Shown here piece by piece: positions 26,950-35,906 of a DNA stretch of 64,000 bases. The position numbers and the translations under genes are program-made. The notes below the pieces were generated by a model. It worked only from the letters and a program-made list of their open reading frames with translations, was not told the origin of the DNA and did not search any database. The stretch covers positions 434,001 to 498,000 of the forward strand of contig CAVWDE010000006.1 of assembly GCA_963753685.1 (NCBI GenBank). The letters run 5' to 3'. Each line of letters opens with the position of its first letter. Within the stretch, counting starts at the first letter, position 1. The stretch is from DATAOG01 sp963753685. GTDB lineage: Bacteria; Pseudomonadota; Alphaproteobacteria; Geminicoccales; Geminicoccaceae.

Positions 26950-27123
26950 CCTGGCTCTCCCTCATGCGCCGCCGACCGACCATAGACCGCTCGCCGCCGG
27001 TCCGACAGACGTCAAGGAGCGGATTCGGCGCATGGCCGGGTGCGCCGCACCGCTCTGGCTTGCCGGACGCCGCCGACCTGTGTTATGTACACTTTGGATG
27101 CGGCAATTAGGACGGCTCGCCGG

Positions 27124-28606
27124 ATGGCCTGGCAGCGTTGCCTCCTCGTCCTGTTCGCGGTCGCGACGACCCTTGGGCTTTCCCTCGCGGCCGACGCCGG
27201 CAACACCACCAGGCCGACCGGCAAAGGCGCCACGCACGACGACAGCGTCTATTGCCAGACCTGGCCGGGCCATCCGTCGAAGCCGCCCTATCCCGGCACG
27301 GGGCCGCAGACACCCTGCGGTCCCAACTTCCAGAAGCCGCCGCCGCCCCCGCCGCCCCGGTCCGATGCGACGTCCTGCCCGGCGGGCCAGGCGGCGCTCG
27401 AGGGGCCGCTCCGGGCGAGCGCCGCCAGTCCCGGCTTCGTGCTGGCGGCCGCCAGGGCCGCGGAGCGCACCCACGGCCTGTGGGTCAACAGCCAGAAGAT
27501 CACCAACGCAGGCCAGGTCGGCCTGGCCTCGGCGAGCGCGCTCCGCCAGGAGATCCTCCAGGCGATGATCTGCAGCCCGCACCGGGTGTTCGAGTTCGCG
27601 AACGACAATGAGCTGCAGTGGACGATCGAGCTGCGGGTCAAGATCATAGCGCTGATGCGCGCGCTCAGATCGGGTCAGAGCCAGTGCCAGTTCATGGCCA
27701 ATGGCCAGATCGCCGTCCCCAGTCTCTGGGAAGCCTATCCGGACCCGAGCGGCAGTCTGCAATGGACGCTCGGCGGCTACGAGGCGCTGGGCCAGGTGCC
27801 GTTCGCGATGCGCGCCAAGGCCGGGGTGCGCGCGCACGCCGCCGTGCAGGGGTTCCGGACCGAGCCCTCGTCGCTCGACTGCCTGGCCGGCATGGAGCTC
27901 ACGATCTTCGACGCCGCCGACGCCGTGCTGACCGAGGTCAACTTCGACCAGTACCACCGGCCCGTGGTCTGGCCGCACTTCGCGGAGCTCGCCGCGCAGA
28001 CTATCCCGAGCAGTGCCAAGGTCAGAGACGCGGGGAGCCAGGAGCTACGCACTCACCGGGCTCGGGATTCCGCTGATCAGCATCGAGATCCGCGGCAACG
28101 CCTATACGATGACCGACAATCCGGAAAAGACCTCGCTCGGCAGCCATCTGGTGATCGTCCGCTATCACGTCGCCGGCGGGCGCGCGCGGCGAGCGACTCC
28201 CTGGACCGGGCCGATGATCCCCTGGCCGGACCGATCGCGACCGCGGACCTGGTGCCGGGCGACTACGCCTATCTCAGCAACCTGCCCAATTACGTGGATC
28301 GGGCGCCATCCGGCCCCTGGGCGGGCGAGAACGCCTACTACCTGGGCAAGGACGCGCAGGGCGCGGCGCTGTTCTACGGCTACGGCTTCTATGACCCCGA
28401 GCATCCCGAGCAGAACGACTTCCTGACCGAGGACCAGCTCAAGGAAGGCATGGCCGACGGGCTACAACGCGACCTCGCCGCCGCAGCCGGCGACCGCCGC
28501 CGAGATGCAGTGGACCCGGCTCGGCGCGCCGACCCTCTACGGCGACCCGCGCACCGCCGGCCTGTTCGAGCGGACTGCAAGCACCGCAAGTCGGACCTCC
28601 CGGTAG
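27124..28606 (+). CDS. Secreted protein resembling bacterial protein-glutamine gamma-glutamyltransferase (Tgl), three frameshifts
   Basis: A signal peptide (MAWQRCLLVLFAVATTLGLS) and a proline-rich linker (KPPPPPPPRS) precede about 370 residues. Two blocks align with Bacillus spore transglutaminase Tgl: SSLDCLAGMELTIFDAADAV, matching the helix with the catalytic Cys, and LVPGDYAYLSNLPNY with GPWAGENAYYLG and LFYGYGF, matching the PGD...GENVI...YFGHG region with the catalytic Glu. The frame slips near 28040, again near 28190, and after GMADG near 28460. The good alternate-frame pieces are ALTGLGIPLISIEIRGNAY and, at the end, MQWTRLGAPTLYGDPRT. The natural stop is then TAG at 28604. It would crosslink or deamidate extracellular proteins if active. 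The start may instead be 27085. Confidence 0.65.
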
Positions 28607-28690
28607 CCGAAGTCCGCGTAGCCGCCCCCGGATTGCACTCATGGCCCGCCCTCGGCATGATGGCGTTCGCCAGGAGATGGAGAAAACAGG

Positions 28691-29179
28691 ATGGCAGAGA
28701 CCGCGGCGCCGCCGCGCCCGGCCAGGGTCGAGCCGGGCCCCGGCTACGACCAGGACTTCTTCCTTTGGACCGAGCGCCAGGCGGCGCTGATCCGCGCCGG
28801 CCGCTTCGATCTGGTCGACTGGGTGAACGTCGCCGAGGAGATCGAGAGCTTGGGCAGCGGCGACCTGCGTCAACTCGGCAATCGCCTCGATGTGCTGATC
28901 ACGCATCTGCTGAAGTGGCAGTTCCAGCCCGGCGCTCGCTCGGGCAGCTGGAGCGGCTCGATCCGCACCCAGCGCGGCCGCATTCTGCGACTCCTCAAGC
29001 AAAGCCCGAGCTTGCGCCAGCACGTCGCGACTGAGGCGCAGGACGGCTACCCGCGAGCGGTGGCGACGGCAGCGGATGAGACCCGTCTGCCTCGGGCGCA
29101 GTTCCCCGCGAGCTGCCCCTACACCGCGGATGAGCTGCTCGACGAGGACTTCTTCCCAGGCCCGATCGAGAAGACATGA
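28691..29179 (+). CDS. DUF29 family protein
   Basis: The 162-residue soluble protein matches DUF29. It has YDQDFFLWTERQAALIRAGR, DLVDWVNVAEEIESLG, then LITHLLKWQFQPGARSGSW and R-rich helices before DDELLDEDFFP-like C-terminal acidic residues. DUF29 proteins are common in cyanobacteria and proteobacteria; no biochemical role is known. A good ribosome-binding site (GGAG about 14 bases and AGG 2 bases upstream) sets the start. Its stop overlaps the ATG of the TPP-enzyme gene by four bases, so translation is coupled, which is an unusual partner for DUF29. Confidence 0.85.
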   Translation: MAETAAPPRPARVEPGPGYDQDFFLWTERQAALIRAGRFDLVDWVNVAEEIESLGSGDLRQLGNRLDVLITHLLKWQFQPGARSGSWSGSIRTQRGRILRLLKQSPSLRQHVATEAQDGYPRAVATAADETRLPRAQFPASCPYTADELLDEDFFPGPIEKT

Positions 29180-30855
29180 CCCAAGCCACCAACCTCCGCA
29201 CCGGCGGCCAGATTCTGGTCGACCAGTTGCAGATCCACGGCGTCGATATGGCGTTCGGGGTGCCCGGCGAGAGCTATCTCGGGCTGCTGGACGCGCTCTA
29301 CGACAGCGAGATCCGCTACATCACCTGCCGCCAGGAGAGCGGCGCCACCATGATGGCCGAGGCCTATGGCAAGCTCACCGGCCGGCCCGGCATCGCCATG
29401 GTGACCCGCGGGCCGGGGGCGACCAACGGCTCGCCCGGCGTCCACATCGCGCGCCAGGACTCGACGCCCTTGATCCTGTTGATCGGCCAGGTCGCGCGCG
29501 CGATGCGCGGCCGCGAGGCGTTCCAGGAGATCGACTACCGGCAGATGTTCGGCGGCATCGCCAAGTGGGTCGCCGAGATCGATGATCCGACCCGGATCCC
29601 GGAGCTGGTCGCGCGCGCGTTCCAGACCGCGACCTCGGGCCGGCCGGGGCCGGTCGTGCTGGCGCTGCCCGAGGACATGCTGATCGAGCCCGCGGCCGCT
29701 GCCGATGCGGTCCGCTACCAGCCGGTCCAGGCGCAGCCGGCGGTCGCGGACATGGCGCGGCTGCGGACCCTGCTGTCGGCCGCCAGGCGGCCGTTCGCGA
29801 TCCTTGGCGGCGGCGGCTGGGATGCCGGGGCGCGCGCCGACGTCCAGGCGTTCGCCGAGACGTTCGAAGTGCCGGTCGGGGTGTCGTTCCGGCGTCAGGA
29901 CTATTTCGACAACACCCACCCCTGCTACGCCGGCCACGTCGGCATCGCGGTCGCCCCGCCGCTCAGCGACCGGGTCCGGGACGCCGACCTGTTGCTGCTG
30001 ATCGGGACCCGCCTGGGCGAGGCCTCGAGCCGGAGCTACAGCCTGATCGACGTTCCGGAGCCCAAGCAGACCCTGGTCCACGTCCATCCGGGTGCCGAGG
30101 AATTGGGCCTGGTGTACACGCCCGACCTCGCGATCTGTGCCGGCATGCGCGCCTTCGCTGCGGCGGCGCGCGCGCTCGAGCCGGTCGACACCAGCGCCTG
30201 GCGCGAGCAGACCCGGGTCGCGCACGAGCAGTATCTCGCGTCTCAGACCCCGCGGCCGACGCCGGGCGAGCTGCAGCTCGGCGAGGTCCTGGTCTGGCTG
30301 CGGGAGCACCTGGCCGCCGATGCGATCCTGACCAACGGCGCCGGCAACTACTGCATCTGGGTCAACGGGTACTACCAGTACCGGGGTTGGCGGAGCCAGC
30401 TCGGCCCGACCAGCGGCTCGATGGGCTATGGCACGCCCGCGGCGATCGCCGCCAAGCTCGTCCATCCCGAGCGCACGGTGGTCGCCTTCGCGGGCGACGG
30501 CTGCTTCCTGATGACCGGCCAGGAGCTCGCGACCGCCGCCCAGTACGACGCGAGGGTGATCTGGTGCGTGGTCAACAACGGCATGTACGGCACGATCCGG
30601 ATGCACCAGGAGCGCGACTATCCGGGGCGCGAGGTCGGGACCCGGCTCCGGAACCCGGACTTCGCGGCGCTTGCCCGCGCCTACGGCGGCCATGGCGAGG
30701 TGGTGGAGCGCACTGAGGACTTCCCGGACGCCTTCCGGCGCGCGCAGGCGGCGCCGACCTTTGCGCTGCTCGATCTGCGGGTCGATTCCGAGGCGATCAC
30801 GCCACGCTATTCGCTGAGCCAGATCCGCGCCGGCGCGCTGCGCCCTGCGAGCTAG
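29176..30855 (+). CDS. Thiamine-diphosphate enzyme, acetolactate synthase large-subunit-like
   Basis: The 559-residue enzyme belongs to the pyruvate oxidase/acetolactate synthase family and is probably cytoplasmic. The N-terminal PYR domain shows FGVPGESYLGLLDAL and the catalytic Glu in CRQESGATMMAEAYGKLTGR. The C-terminal PP domain has VVAFAGDGCFLMTGQELATA and VVNNGMYGTIRMHQ (GDG...NN ThDP-Mg motif). No regulatory small subunit is nearby. Such stand-alone members decarboxylate or join 2-keto acids in catabolism as often as they make branched-chain amino acids. It is coupled to DUF29 and converges on the PhyH gene with a 59-base overlap. Confidence 0.9.
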   Translation: MTQATNLRTGGQILVDQLQIHGVDMAFGVPGESYLGLLDALYDSEIRYITCRQESGATMMAEAYGKLTGRPGIAMVTRGPGATNGSPGVHIARQDSTPLILLIGQVARAMRGREAFQEIDYRQMFGGIAKWVAEIDDPTRIPELVARAFQTATSGRPGPVVLALPEDMLIEPAAAADAVRYQPVQAQPAVADMARLRTLLSAARRPFAILGGGGWDAGARADVQAFAETFEVPVGVSFRRQDYFDNTHPCYAGHVGIAVAPPLSDRVRDADLLLLIGTRLGEASSRSYSLIDVPEPKQTLVHVHPGAEELGLVYTPDLAICAGMRAFAAAARALEPVDTSAWREQTRVAHEQYLASQTPRPTPGELQLGEVLVWLREHLAADAILTNGAGNYCIWVNGYYQYRGWRSQLGPTSGSMGYGTPAAIAAKLVHPERTVVAFAGDGCFLMTGQELATAAQYDARVIWCVVNNGMYGTIRMHQERDYPGREVGTRLRNPDFAALARAYGGHGEVVERTEDFPDAFRRAQAAPTFALLDLRVDSEAITPRYSLSQIRAGALRPAS

Positions 30856-31669
30856 TCCGACACGCTCCGTCCGAGCGCCGGAACACCACCGGGAACCAAT
30901 CCTCGCGCAGCTTCTCCCCCGGCTGCATGCCGTGACCTGGGAACGGCGGTGAGGTGCGCCCGGGGCGTTCGACGTAGCGGGCGTCATCGCCGATCAGCCG
31001 CAGGCTGAAGGCGCGGCGGCGGGAGGTGGCGGTGTTGCCTCGGGCGCCGTGCAGCGTCGCGAAGTGAAACGCGACGGCGTCGCCGGGCTCCATCTCCCAT
31101 TCCCGGATGTCCATGCCCTCGGCATCGGGATCCGGGACCGGCATGTAGCTGCCCTCGTCGGGGTAGAAGTTCTCCTCGGACAGCCAGCGCGTCGGCAGCA
31201 CCGGCTTTTCCCAGCGGTGCGAGCGGGCGACGCAGCGGAGCGCCGCCTGGCGCACTCGGTCCAGCGGCGACCAGAAACTCACCACCTGATCCCCCTCGAC
31301 GAAGTAGTAGGGCCCGTCCTGGTGCCAGGGCGTCGCCTTGGACGTGCCCGGCTCCTTGACCAGGACGTGATCGTGGAAAACCTGGATGCTGTCCGACCCC
31401 GTCAGATCCGCCGCCACCTCCGCAGCGGGCGATCCCCGCACCACCTCGTTGAACTCCGGAATCCGTGTCCAGTTGCAGTAGTCGTCAAAGAACCGGCCCG
31501 TCTCGCCCGCCTTCAGATTCTCCGCCGCATAGGGGCCTGGCTCCGCCATGTTGCGCTCGACCCCCGCGCGCAAGGTTTCCACGTAGTCCCCGAAGAGGCC
31601 GCGGACGAGGACGACGCCGTCTCGCCTGAAGGTTTCGATCTGCTCCTGGCTGATCAGCGGGTGGGTCAT
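30797..31669 (-). CDS. Phytanoyl-CoA dioxygenase (PhyH) family protein
   Basis: The 290-residue Fe(II)/2-oxoglutarate oxygenase has a jelly-roll fold. The metal-binding His and Asp are in TPWHQDGPYYFVEGDQ and the second His in FATLHGARGNTA. The arginine that binds 2-oxoglutarate is in RRAFSLRLIGDDARY. Bacterial members hydroxylate diverse small molecules, for example ectoine or phosphonates; the substrate here is unknown. The last 20 residues are basic, unlike the family, and overlap the end of the opposite-strand TPP gene. That tail may be an artefact of a missed stop. Confidence 0.87.
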   Translation of the reverse strand: MTHPLISQEQIETFRRDGVVLVRGLFGDYVETLRAGVERNMAEPGPYAAENLKAGETGRFFDDYCNWTRIPEFNEVVRGSPAAEVAADLTGSDSIQVFHDHVLVKEPGTSKATPWHQDGPYYFVEGDQVVSFWSPLDRVRQAALRCVARSHRWEKPVLPTRWLSEENFYPDEGSYMPVPDPDAEGMDIREWEMEPGDAVAFHFATLHGARGNTATSRRRAFSLRLIGDDARYVERPGRTSPPFPGHGMQPGEKLREDWFPVVFRRSDGACRTSSQGAARRRGSGSANSVA

Positions 31670-31746
31670 GTTCCCGTCCTCAACTTCTTTGCTGGGTTAG
31701 CCGCGCGGGCCCCGAACTGCGAATACTATTTCGATATGCGAGAATT

Positions 31747-31962
31747 AGCGCCGCGATCAAGGCCGACACGCTGGCGCTGATCGCCTACGAGGTCGGCATG
31801 TTCGCCTGGATGGCCGCCTCCAGCCTGTTGCTGTTCCCCGATCTGAGACCGGTCAACATCGCTTACTGGTTCCTGATGCAGATCGCGATGATGCTGGGCT
31901 TTTTCACAACCTATCCGATGAACTGGTGGCTGATCCGGAGCGGCATCAAGGAGGCGATGTAG
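31747..31962 (+). pseudogene. DUF4396 protein, 5'-truncated remnant
   Basis: In frame with a TAG at 31960-31962 lies the C-terminal half of a DUF4396 membrane protein: AIKADTLALIAYEVGMFAWM, then IAYWFLMQIAMMLGFF and YPMNWWLIRSGIKEAM, which is the conserved family end. The usual N-terminal helices are missing and there is no good start upstream; an internal ATG at 31798 would give only 54 residues. It therefore looks like the tail of a gene broken by a deletion next to the PhyH gene. DUF4396 proteins often sit near metal or cupredoxin genes; none is here. Confidence 0.7.
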
Positions 31963-31979
31963 CAACCAGTGGGCCGGGC

Positions 31980-32684
31980 TCAGCGTCGGCCGTCGCCATG
32001 CTCGACTGGAAGCGCGCCGCTCGCGGCCTCGGTCGGCATCGGCAACAGCCGTTCCCGGAGCGGGCGCCAGAGCACGAGCGAGACGACCGCCAGCAGCAGG
32101 ATGGCGGCGAGTGCTGCGATCCAGGTCCAGCGGCGCCGAATCGTCCAGGGCGACTGCGTCTTGGGATCGGCGCGCGGCCGCAGCTCGACGACCTCGACCT
32201 GGGCCTCGCCGGCGACCGTGTGCACGCCCCGGTAGGCGGATTGGCCGGCGAGCTTGCGGCGCTGGATGGCGCGTGCGACCCGGCCCGAAACGCAGACCGC
32301 GCCGCCGGGCGCGATCTGAGCAAGGCCGCGGGCGACGGCGACCGGCGGGCCCTCGAGATCGCCGCCCGCAGTGATCACGGCCCCGAGGTCGATCCCGATC
32401 CGGAGCTCGGTCGGGGCGGCCGGCGCGCGCTCCGCGTTGCGCTCGGCCATGCCGCGTTGAATCTCGAGGCCGCAGCCGACCGCAGGGCCCGGCTCGGCGA
32501 ACTCGACCAGGGTGGTCGCCGGCAGCAGGGCGAAGGTCCGCCCGCCATAGCGACTGATGGTCGGGTCGACCAGCTCGTACTGAATGGTCAGGAGCTCGTC
32601 GGCCGCGCCCGCGGCGGACCTTGGCCCGGGCGGGCCGACCAGGTCGACCGCGAGGATTGCGGCGAGCTTCTGCTGCATGGCCAT
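31980..32684 (-). CDS. Class III nucleotide cyclase-like protein, degenerate and short
   Basis: The 234-residue protein starts QQKLAAILAVDLVG, matching the adenylate/guanylate cyclase start (RKLAAILAADVVGYSR). It goes on with CGLEIQRGMAERN and LRIGIDLGAVITAGGDLEGP and GGAVCVSGRVARAI. The first metal Asp (AVDLVG) is kept. The later VNVAARL motif, with the Asn that contacts the transition state, reads VAVARGL, and the preceding YGDG is lost. A single membrane helix follows (WIAALAAILLLAVVSLVLW), then the protein ends without the TPR part usual for these proteins. It is probably inactive as a cyclase and may bind nucleotide or be decaying. Confidence 0.72.
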   Translation of the reverse strand: MAMQQKLAAILAVDLVGPPGPRSAAGAADELLTIQYELVDPTISRYGGRTFALLPATTLVEFAEPGPAVGCGLEIQRGMAERNAERAPAAPTELRIGIDLGAVITAGGDLEGPPVAVARGLAQIAPGGAVCVSGRVARAIQRRKLAGQSAYRGVHTVAGEAQVEVVELRPRADPKTQSPWTIRRRWTWIAALAAILLLAVVSLVLWRPLRERLLPMPTEAASGALPVEHGDGRR

Positions 32685-32777
32685 GCTCTCTGCTGGCGCG
32701 AGCTTAGGCGGCGCGTCATAATCTGGCCAAGGATCTTCGTGCTTCAGGGTGCAAAATGCCAGGAGGGCCGGGACAGG

Positions 32778-32984
32778 ATGTCGGGACCATCGATCGCCGA
32801 ACTGCAGAAGATGGCGCGGGAGACCTTCGGGCGCGAGCTCAGCGAGGCGCAGGCGCTGGCCTATCGTGGCCGGCTGCCGACCATGGTCCAGAACATCGCG
32901 CGGCTGCAGCAATGGGCCAAACGGCTGGGCGACACCGCACCAGCCCAGGTCCAGCAGATGCTGGCGGGGTCGGGCGATGAGTGA
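32778..32984 (+). CDS. AtzG-like small subunit (DUF4089 type) paired with an amidase
   Basis: This 68-residue, mostly helical protein (SIAELQKMARETFGRELSEA, then MVQNIARLQQWAKRLGD) sits directly before an amidase gene and overlaps its start by eight bases. Small proteins of this kind (AtzG-like, GatC-like in role) bind and stabilise amidase-signature enzymes such as AtzE. The size, helical pattern and coupling fit; the sequence match is weak, so the name rests mainly on context. A purine-rich stretch (AGGAGG and ACAGG) precedes the ATG. Confidence 0.6.
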   Translation: MSGPSIAELQKMARETFGRELSEAQALAYRGRLPTMVQNIARLQQWAKRLGDTAPAQVQQMLAGSGDE

Positions 32985-34367
32985 CCAGGAGCTGGTTTAC
33001 GCCAGCATCGCCGAGCTGGCGCCGCGGCTGGCCAAAAAGGAGCTGTCGCCGGTCGAGGTGACCGAGGCAGCACTCGCCCGGATCGAGCGCTGGAGCCGAA
33101 ACTCAACGCGTTCATCAGGGTCACGGCCGAGAGCGCCCGGCACGCCGCGCGCGCCGCCGAGGCCGCGATCCTGGCGGGCAATCATCTGGGCCCGCTGCAC
33201 GGCATCCCGCTCGGGATCAAGGACCTGTACGCGACCCGGGGCGTGGCCACGACCTACGGCTCGCCGCTCTACGCCGACTGGGTCCCGGACTTCGATGCCG
33301 CCGCGGTCGAGCGGCTGAAGCGGGCGGGCGCGGTCCTGGTCGGCAAGACCAACCTGCACGAGCTCGCCTACGGCTCGACCAGCGCCAACGCCCACTATGG
33401 GGCGGTCCACAATCCCTGGCGCCTCGACCATCATCCGGGCGGCTCGAGCGGCGGCTCCTCGGCTGCGGTCGCAGCAGGCATGGTCTACGGCGCCATGGGC
33501 AGCGACACCGGCGCCTCGATCCGCCAGCCGGCGGCTTGTGTCGGGATCGTCGGCATCAAGCCGACCTTCGGGCGGGTCTCGAAGTATGGCGCCCTGCCGC
33601 TCTCCTGGTCGCAGGACCACGCCGGGCCGCTCACTCGCACGGTGCGCGATGCGGCGTTGATCCTGCAGGTGCTGGCCGGCCACGACCCGCGCGATCCGAG
33701 CACGGTGCAACGGCCGGTGCCGGACTTCACGGCCGGGCTGGAGGCTGGCGTCCGGGGCCTGCGGATCGGCATCGCGCGGCCCTTCTTCTTCGAGGACTGC
33801 GATCCCGAGGTGGTCGCAGCGGTCGAGGCCGCGCTCAGGGTGCTCGGGGAGCAGGGCGCGCTGCTCGAGGAGATCGATCTTCCGGACATGGCGGCCGCCT
33901 ACACGGTCGGCACGATCACGATCGCGGTCGAAGGGGCGGCCTATCACGCCGCCCACCTGCGTGACCGGCCGGAGGCGTTCAGCGACGAGCTGCGGGCGTC
34001 GTTCGAGGTCGGCAGCTTCTACAGCGGCGTCGACTACGTCCAGGCGCAGCGCCTGCGCCGCCAGCTGATGGCTGCGACCGAGCGAGCGATGGCGGGCTTT
34101 GCTGCCCTGGTCATGCCGACCTCGCCGGTCGTGGCGACCCCGATCGCAGCCAGCCCGCCCGAGCACGCCATGCTTCGGCCGCGCAACACCATGCCGTTCA
34201 ACGTGCTGGGCCTGCCGGCGATCTCGGTACCGTGCGGCTTCACCGCGGGCGGCCTGCCGATCGGCCTGCAGATCGTGGGCGAGGCCTTCGACGAGGCGGG
34301 CGTGCTGCGGGTGGCGGAGGCCTACGAGCAGGCGACCGACTGGCACCGGCGGCGCCCGCCGCTTTAG
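32977..34367 (+). CDS. Amidase-signature hydrolase, one frameshift
   Basis: The protein of about 463 residues has the full Ser-cisSer-Lys catalytic set: Lys in GIPLGIKDLYATRG, cis-Ser in GGSSGGSSAAVAAG, and the Ser nucleophile in GSDTGASIRQPAA. It would hydrolyse a C-N bond of an amide such as a carboxybiuret, allophanate-like compound or aryl amide; the substrate is not readable. Reading breaks near 33095-33105 (ALARIERWSR should be ERLEPKLNAFI), and the span is one base short of a multiple of three, so a lost base is likely. It is coupled to the AtzG-like gene and ends two bases from the convergent methyltransferase gene. Confidence 0.87.
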
Positions 34368-34369
34368 GA

Positions 34370-35137
34370 TCAGGTTGCGGCCGGAGCCAGCCGCCCGGAC
34401 TTCTTCAGATGCCGGATCGCGAGCGCCAGCGCACCCACGCCGAGGATCAATCCGGCCGCCGCCAGCAGCCGCGGCAGGGCGCCCGCGAGCCCCACATGGT
34501 AGGCGCTTTCGTAGGCGAACAGCAGGGCCAGGCCGGAGACCCACGGAAACACCGTGCCGTAGTCGTTGGCCACCACGCGGCGCCAGTCGAAGCGCATGTC
34601 GCGCGTGGCCTCGGCGAACCTGGTCCAAGCCGGCCACCAGCGCGGCACCTGCCGGCAATAGTCGCGGTAGGCAGCGCCGAACCTGGCTATCAGGAAGCTC
34701 TCCTCGGAGGCGACGATGCTGCCGTAGGCGAAGCCGAAGCCGAGCAGGCCGAGCAGGCAGGCCCAGGGATTGCCGTGCACGATCAGAAGGCCGGCAACGA
34801 TCAGGCCGTTGCCCAGATAGAGCGGGTTGCGGCAGACCCCGAACAGGCCCGTGGTGACCAGGCTCGAGGCGTGGACCCGCTTGTTGCGGCCGCCGCGCTT
34901 GATGTAGGCAAAGCCGATCACGGCCGCGCGCAGCGCCTGGCCGGCGAGCACGACCATCAGGCCGAGCAGGTCGAGCCAGAGGTCGAGCGCCAGGCTGCCG
35001 CCCATCAGCCTTGGCGGAAACACGATGCACAGACCCGCCAGCACCAGCGGGAAGACCAGGTTGCGGTAACGGAAGAAGAAGTCGCCGCAGGCCAGCAGCC
35101 AGGTCGGCGGCGATGCCCTCGGCAGCCCGCCCGCCAT
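34370..35137 (-). CDS. Isoprenylcysteine carboxylmethyltransferase/PEMT-like membrane methyltransferase
   Basis: The 255-residue protein has five or more hydrophobic segments. The C-terminal methyltransferase signature includes TGLFGVCRNPLYLGNGLIVAG (the RNPxY motif that binds S-adenosylmethionine) and ESFLIARFGAAYRDYCRQVP, with the conserved Glu. Members of this family methylate lipids, isoprenylated groups or amines at the membrane. It starts one base after the stop of the CmoA-like gene, so the two are translated from one message. The last 60 residues form an extra two-helix extension (GTVFPWVSGLALLFAYES and later) not needed for the core. Confidence 0.82.
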   Translation of the reverse strand: MAGGLPRASPPTWLLACGDFFFRYRNLVFPLVLAGLCIVFPPRLMGGSLALDLWLDLLGLMVVLAGQALRAAVIGFAYIKRGGRNKRVHASSLVTTGLFGVCRNPLYLGNGLIVAGLLIVHGNPWACLLGLLGFGFAYGSIVASEESFLIARFGAAYRDYCRQVPRWWPAWTRFAEATRDMRFDWRRVVANDYGTVFPWVSGLALLFAYESAYHVGLAGALPRLLAAAGLILGVGALALAIRHLKKSGRLAPAAT

Positions 35138-35138
35138 C

Positions 35139-35906
35139 TTACTTGAGCACGATCGACGCCGAGAAATTATACCAGCGGAAGAACTCCTCGACGTGCCGGA
35201 AGCCATTGTCGAGGAGCAGTTCGCGGTTCTCGTCCATGCGGTAGGGAATCAGCACATTCTCGAGCGCCTCGCGCTTTTGCGCGATCTCGATCTCGGAATA
35301 ACCGTGCCGGCGCTTCAGGGCGTAGTAATAGTTGATGAACAACCGGTTCAGGAGCGAGTTGCCAAGCGTCAGCTTCTCGACCAGGATCAGGCAGCCGTTC
35401 TCGTTCAGGCCCTTGGCGATCCGGCGCATGATGCGGGCGCGGTGCAAGGGCCGGATGAACTGCAGGGTCAGAATCATGAGCACGACCGAGGCGTTCTCGA
35501 TGACCGGCGACTGGTGCAGGTCGGCGAGGCAGAACTCGATCTGACGCGCGCTGGTGCGCCGCATCAGCTTGCGCCGGGCCTCGGCCAGCATCGCATCCGC
35601 GTTGTCGACGCCGATGAACTGGACGTCCGGCGGCACCAGGGGATCGAGTGCCAGGAGCGTCGTGCCGGTCGCGCAGCCTAGATCGTAGAGCGTGCTGCCG
35701 CTGGCCGCGAAGTCGGCCGCCAGCTCGCAGACCATGCGCTGGATCTCGCGGTAGAACGGCACCGAGCGATCGACCATGTCGTCGAACACGCCCGCGGTCT
35801 CCGGGCCGAATTCGAAGTCGGTCGCGAGCGGCCGCTGGCTTGCGAAGATCGCATCCTTCTGCGGGCCCGAAGGCTCCGCCGCTGGCTTGCTCTCGATCGC
35901 TTTCAT
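35139..35906 (-). CDS. CmoA-like (carboxy-S-adenosylmethionine synthase family) methyltransferase-fold protein
   Basis: The 255-residue class I SAM-fold protein follows E. coli CmoA along its length: RSVPFYREIQRMV, LYDLGCATGTTLLAL, IGVDNADAMLAEARR, NASVVLMILTLQFIRP and GYSEIEIAQKREALENVLIP. CmoA turns SAM and prephenate into carboxy-SAM for tRNA wobble-uridine modification by CmoB. The Arg of QKR (equivalent to R199, which holds the carboxylate) and the Tyr of SVPFY are kept. The residue equivalent to N132 of the SAM site reads Ile. No cmoB is nearby; instead a membrane methyltransferase follows by one base. The exact product is therefore uncertain. Confidence 0.8.
   Translation of the reverse strand: MKAIESKPAAEPSGPQKDAIFASQRPLATDFEFGPETAGVFDDMVDRSVPFYREIQRMVCELAADFAASGSTLYDLGCATGTTLLALDPLVPPDVQFIGVDNADAMLAEARRKLMRRTSARQIEFCLADLHQSPVIENASVVLMILTLQFIRPLHRARIMRRIAKGLNENGCLILVEKLTLGNSLLNRLFINYYYALKRRHGYSEIEIAQKREALENVLIPYRMDENRELLLDNGFRHVEEFFRWYNFSASIVLK

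Noticed and set aside
31980..32912. Active adenylate cyclase with an N-terminal extension from 32912
   Set aside because: The extension overlaps the opposite AtzG-like gene and has no family match, and the catalytic Asn motif is lost.
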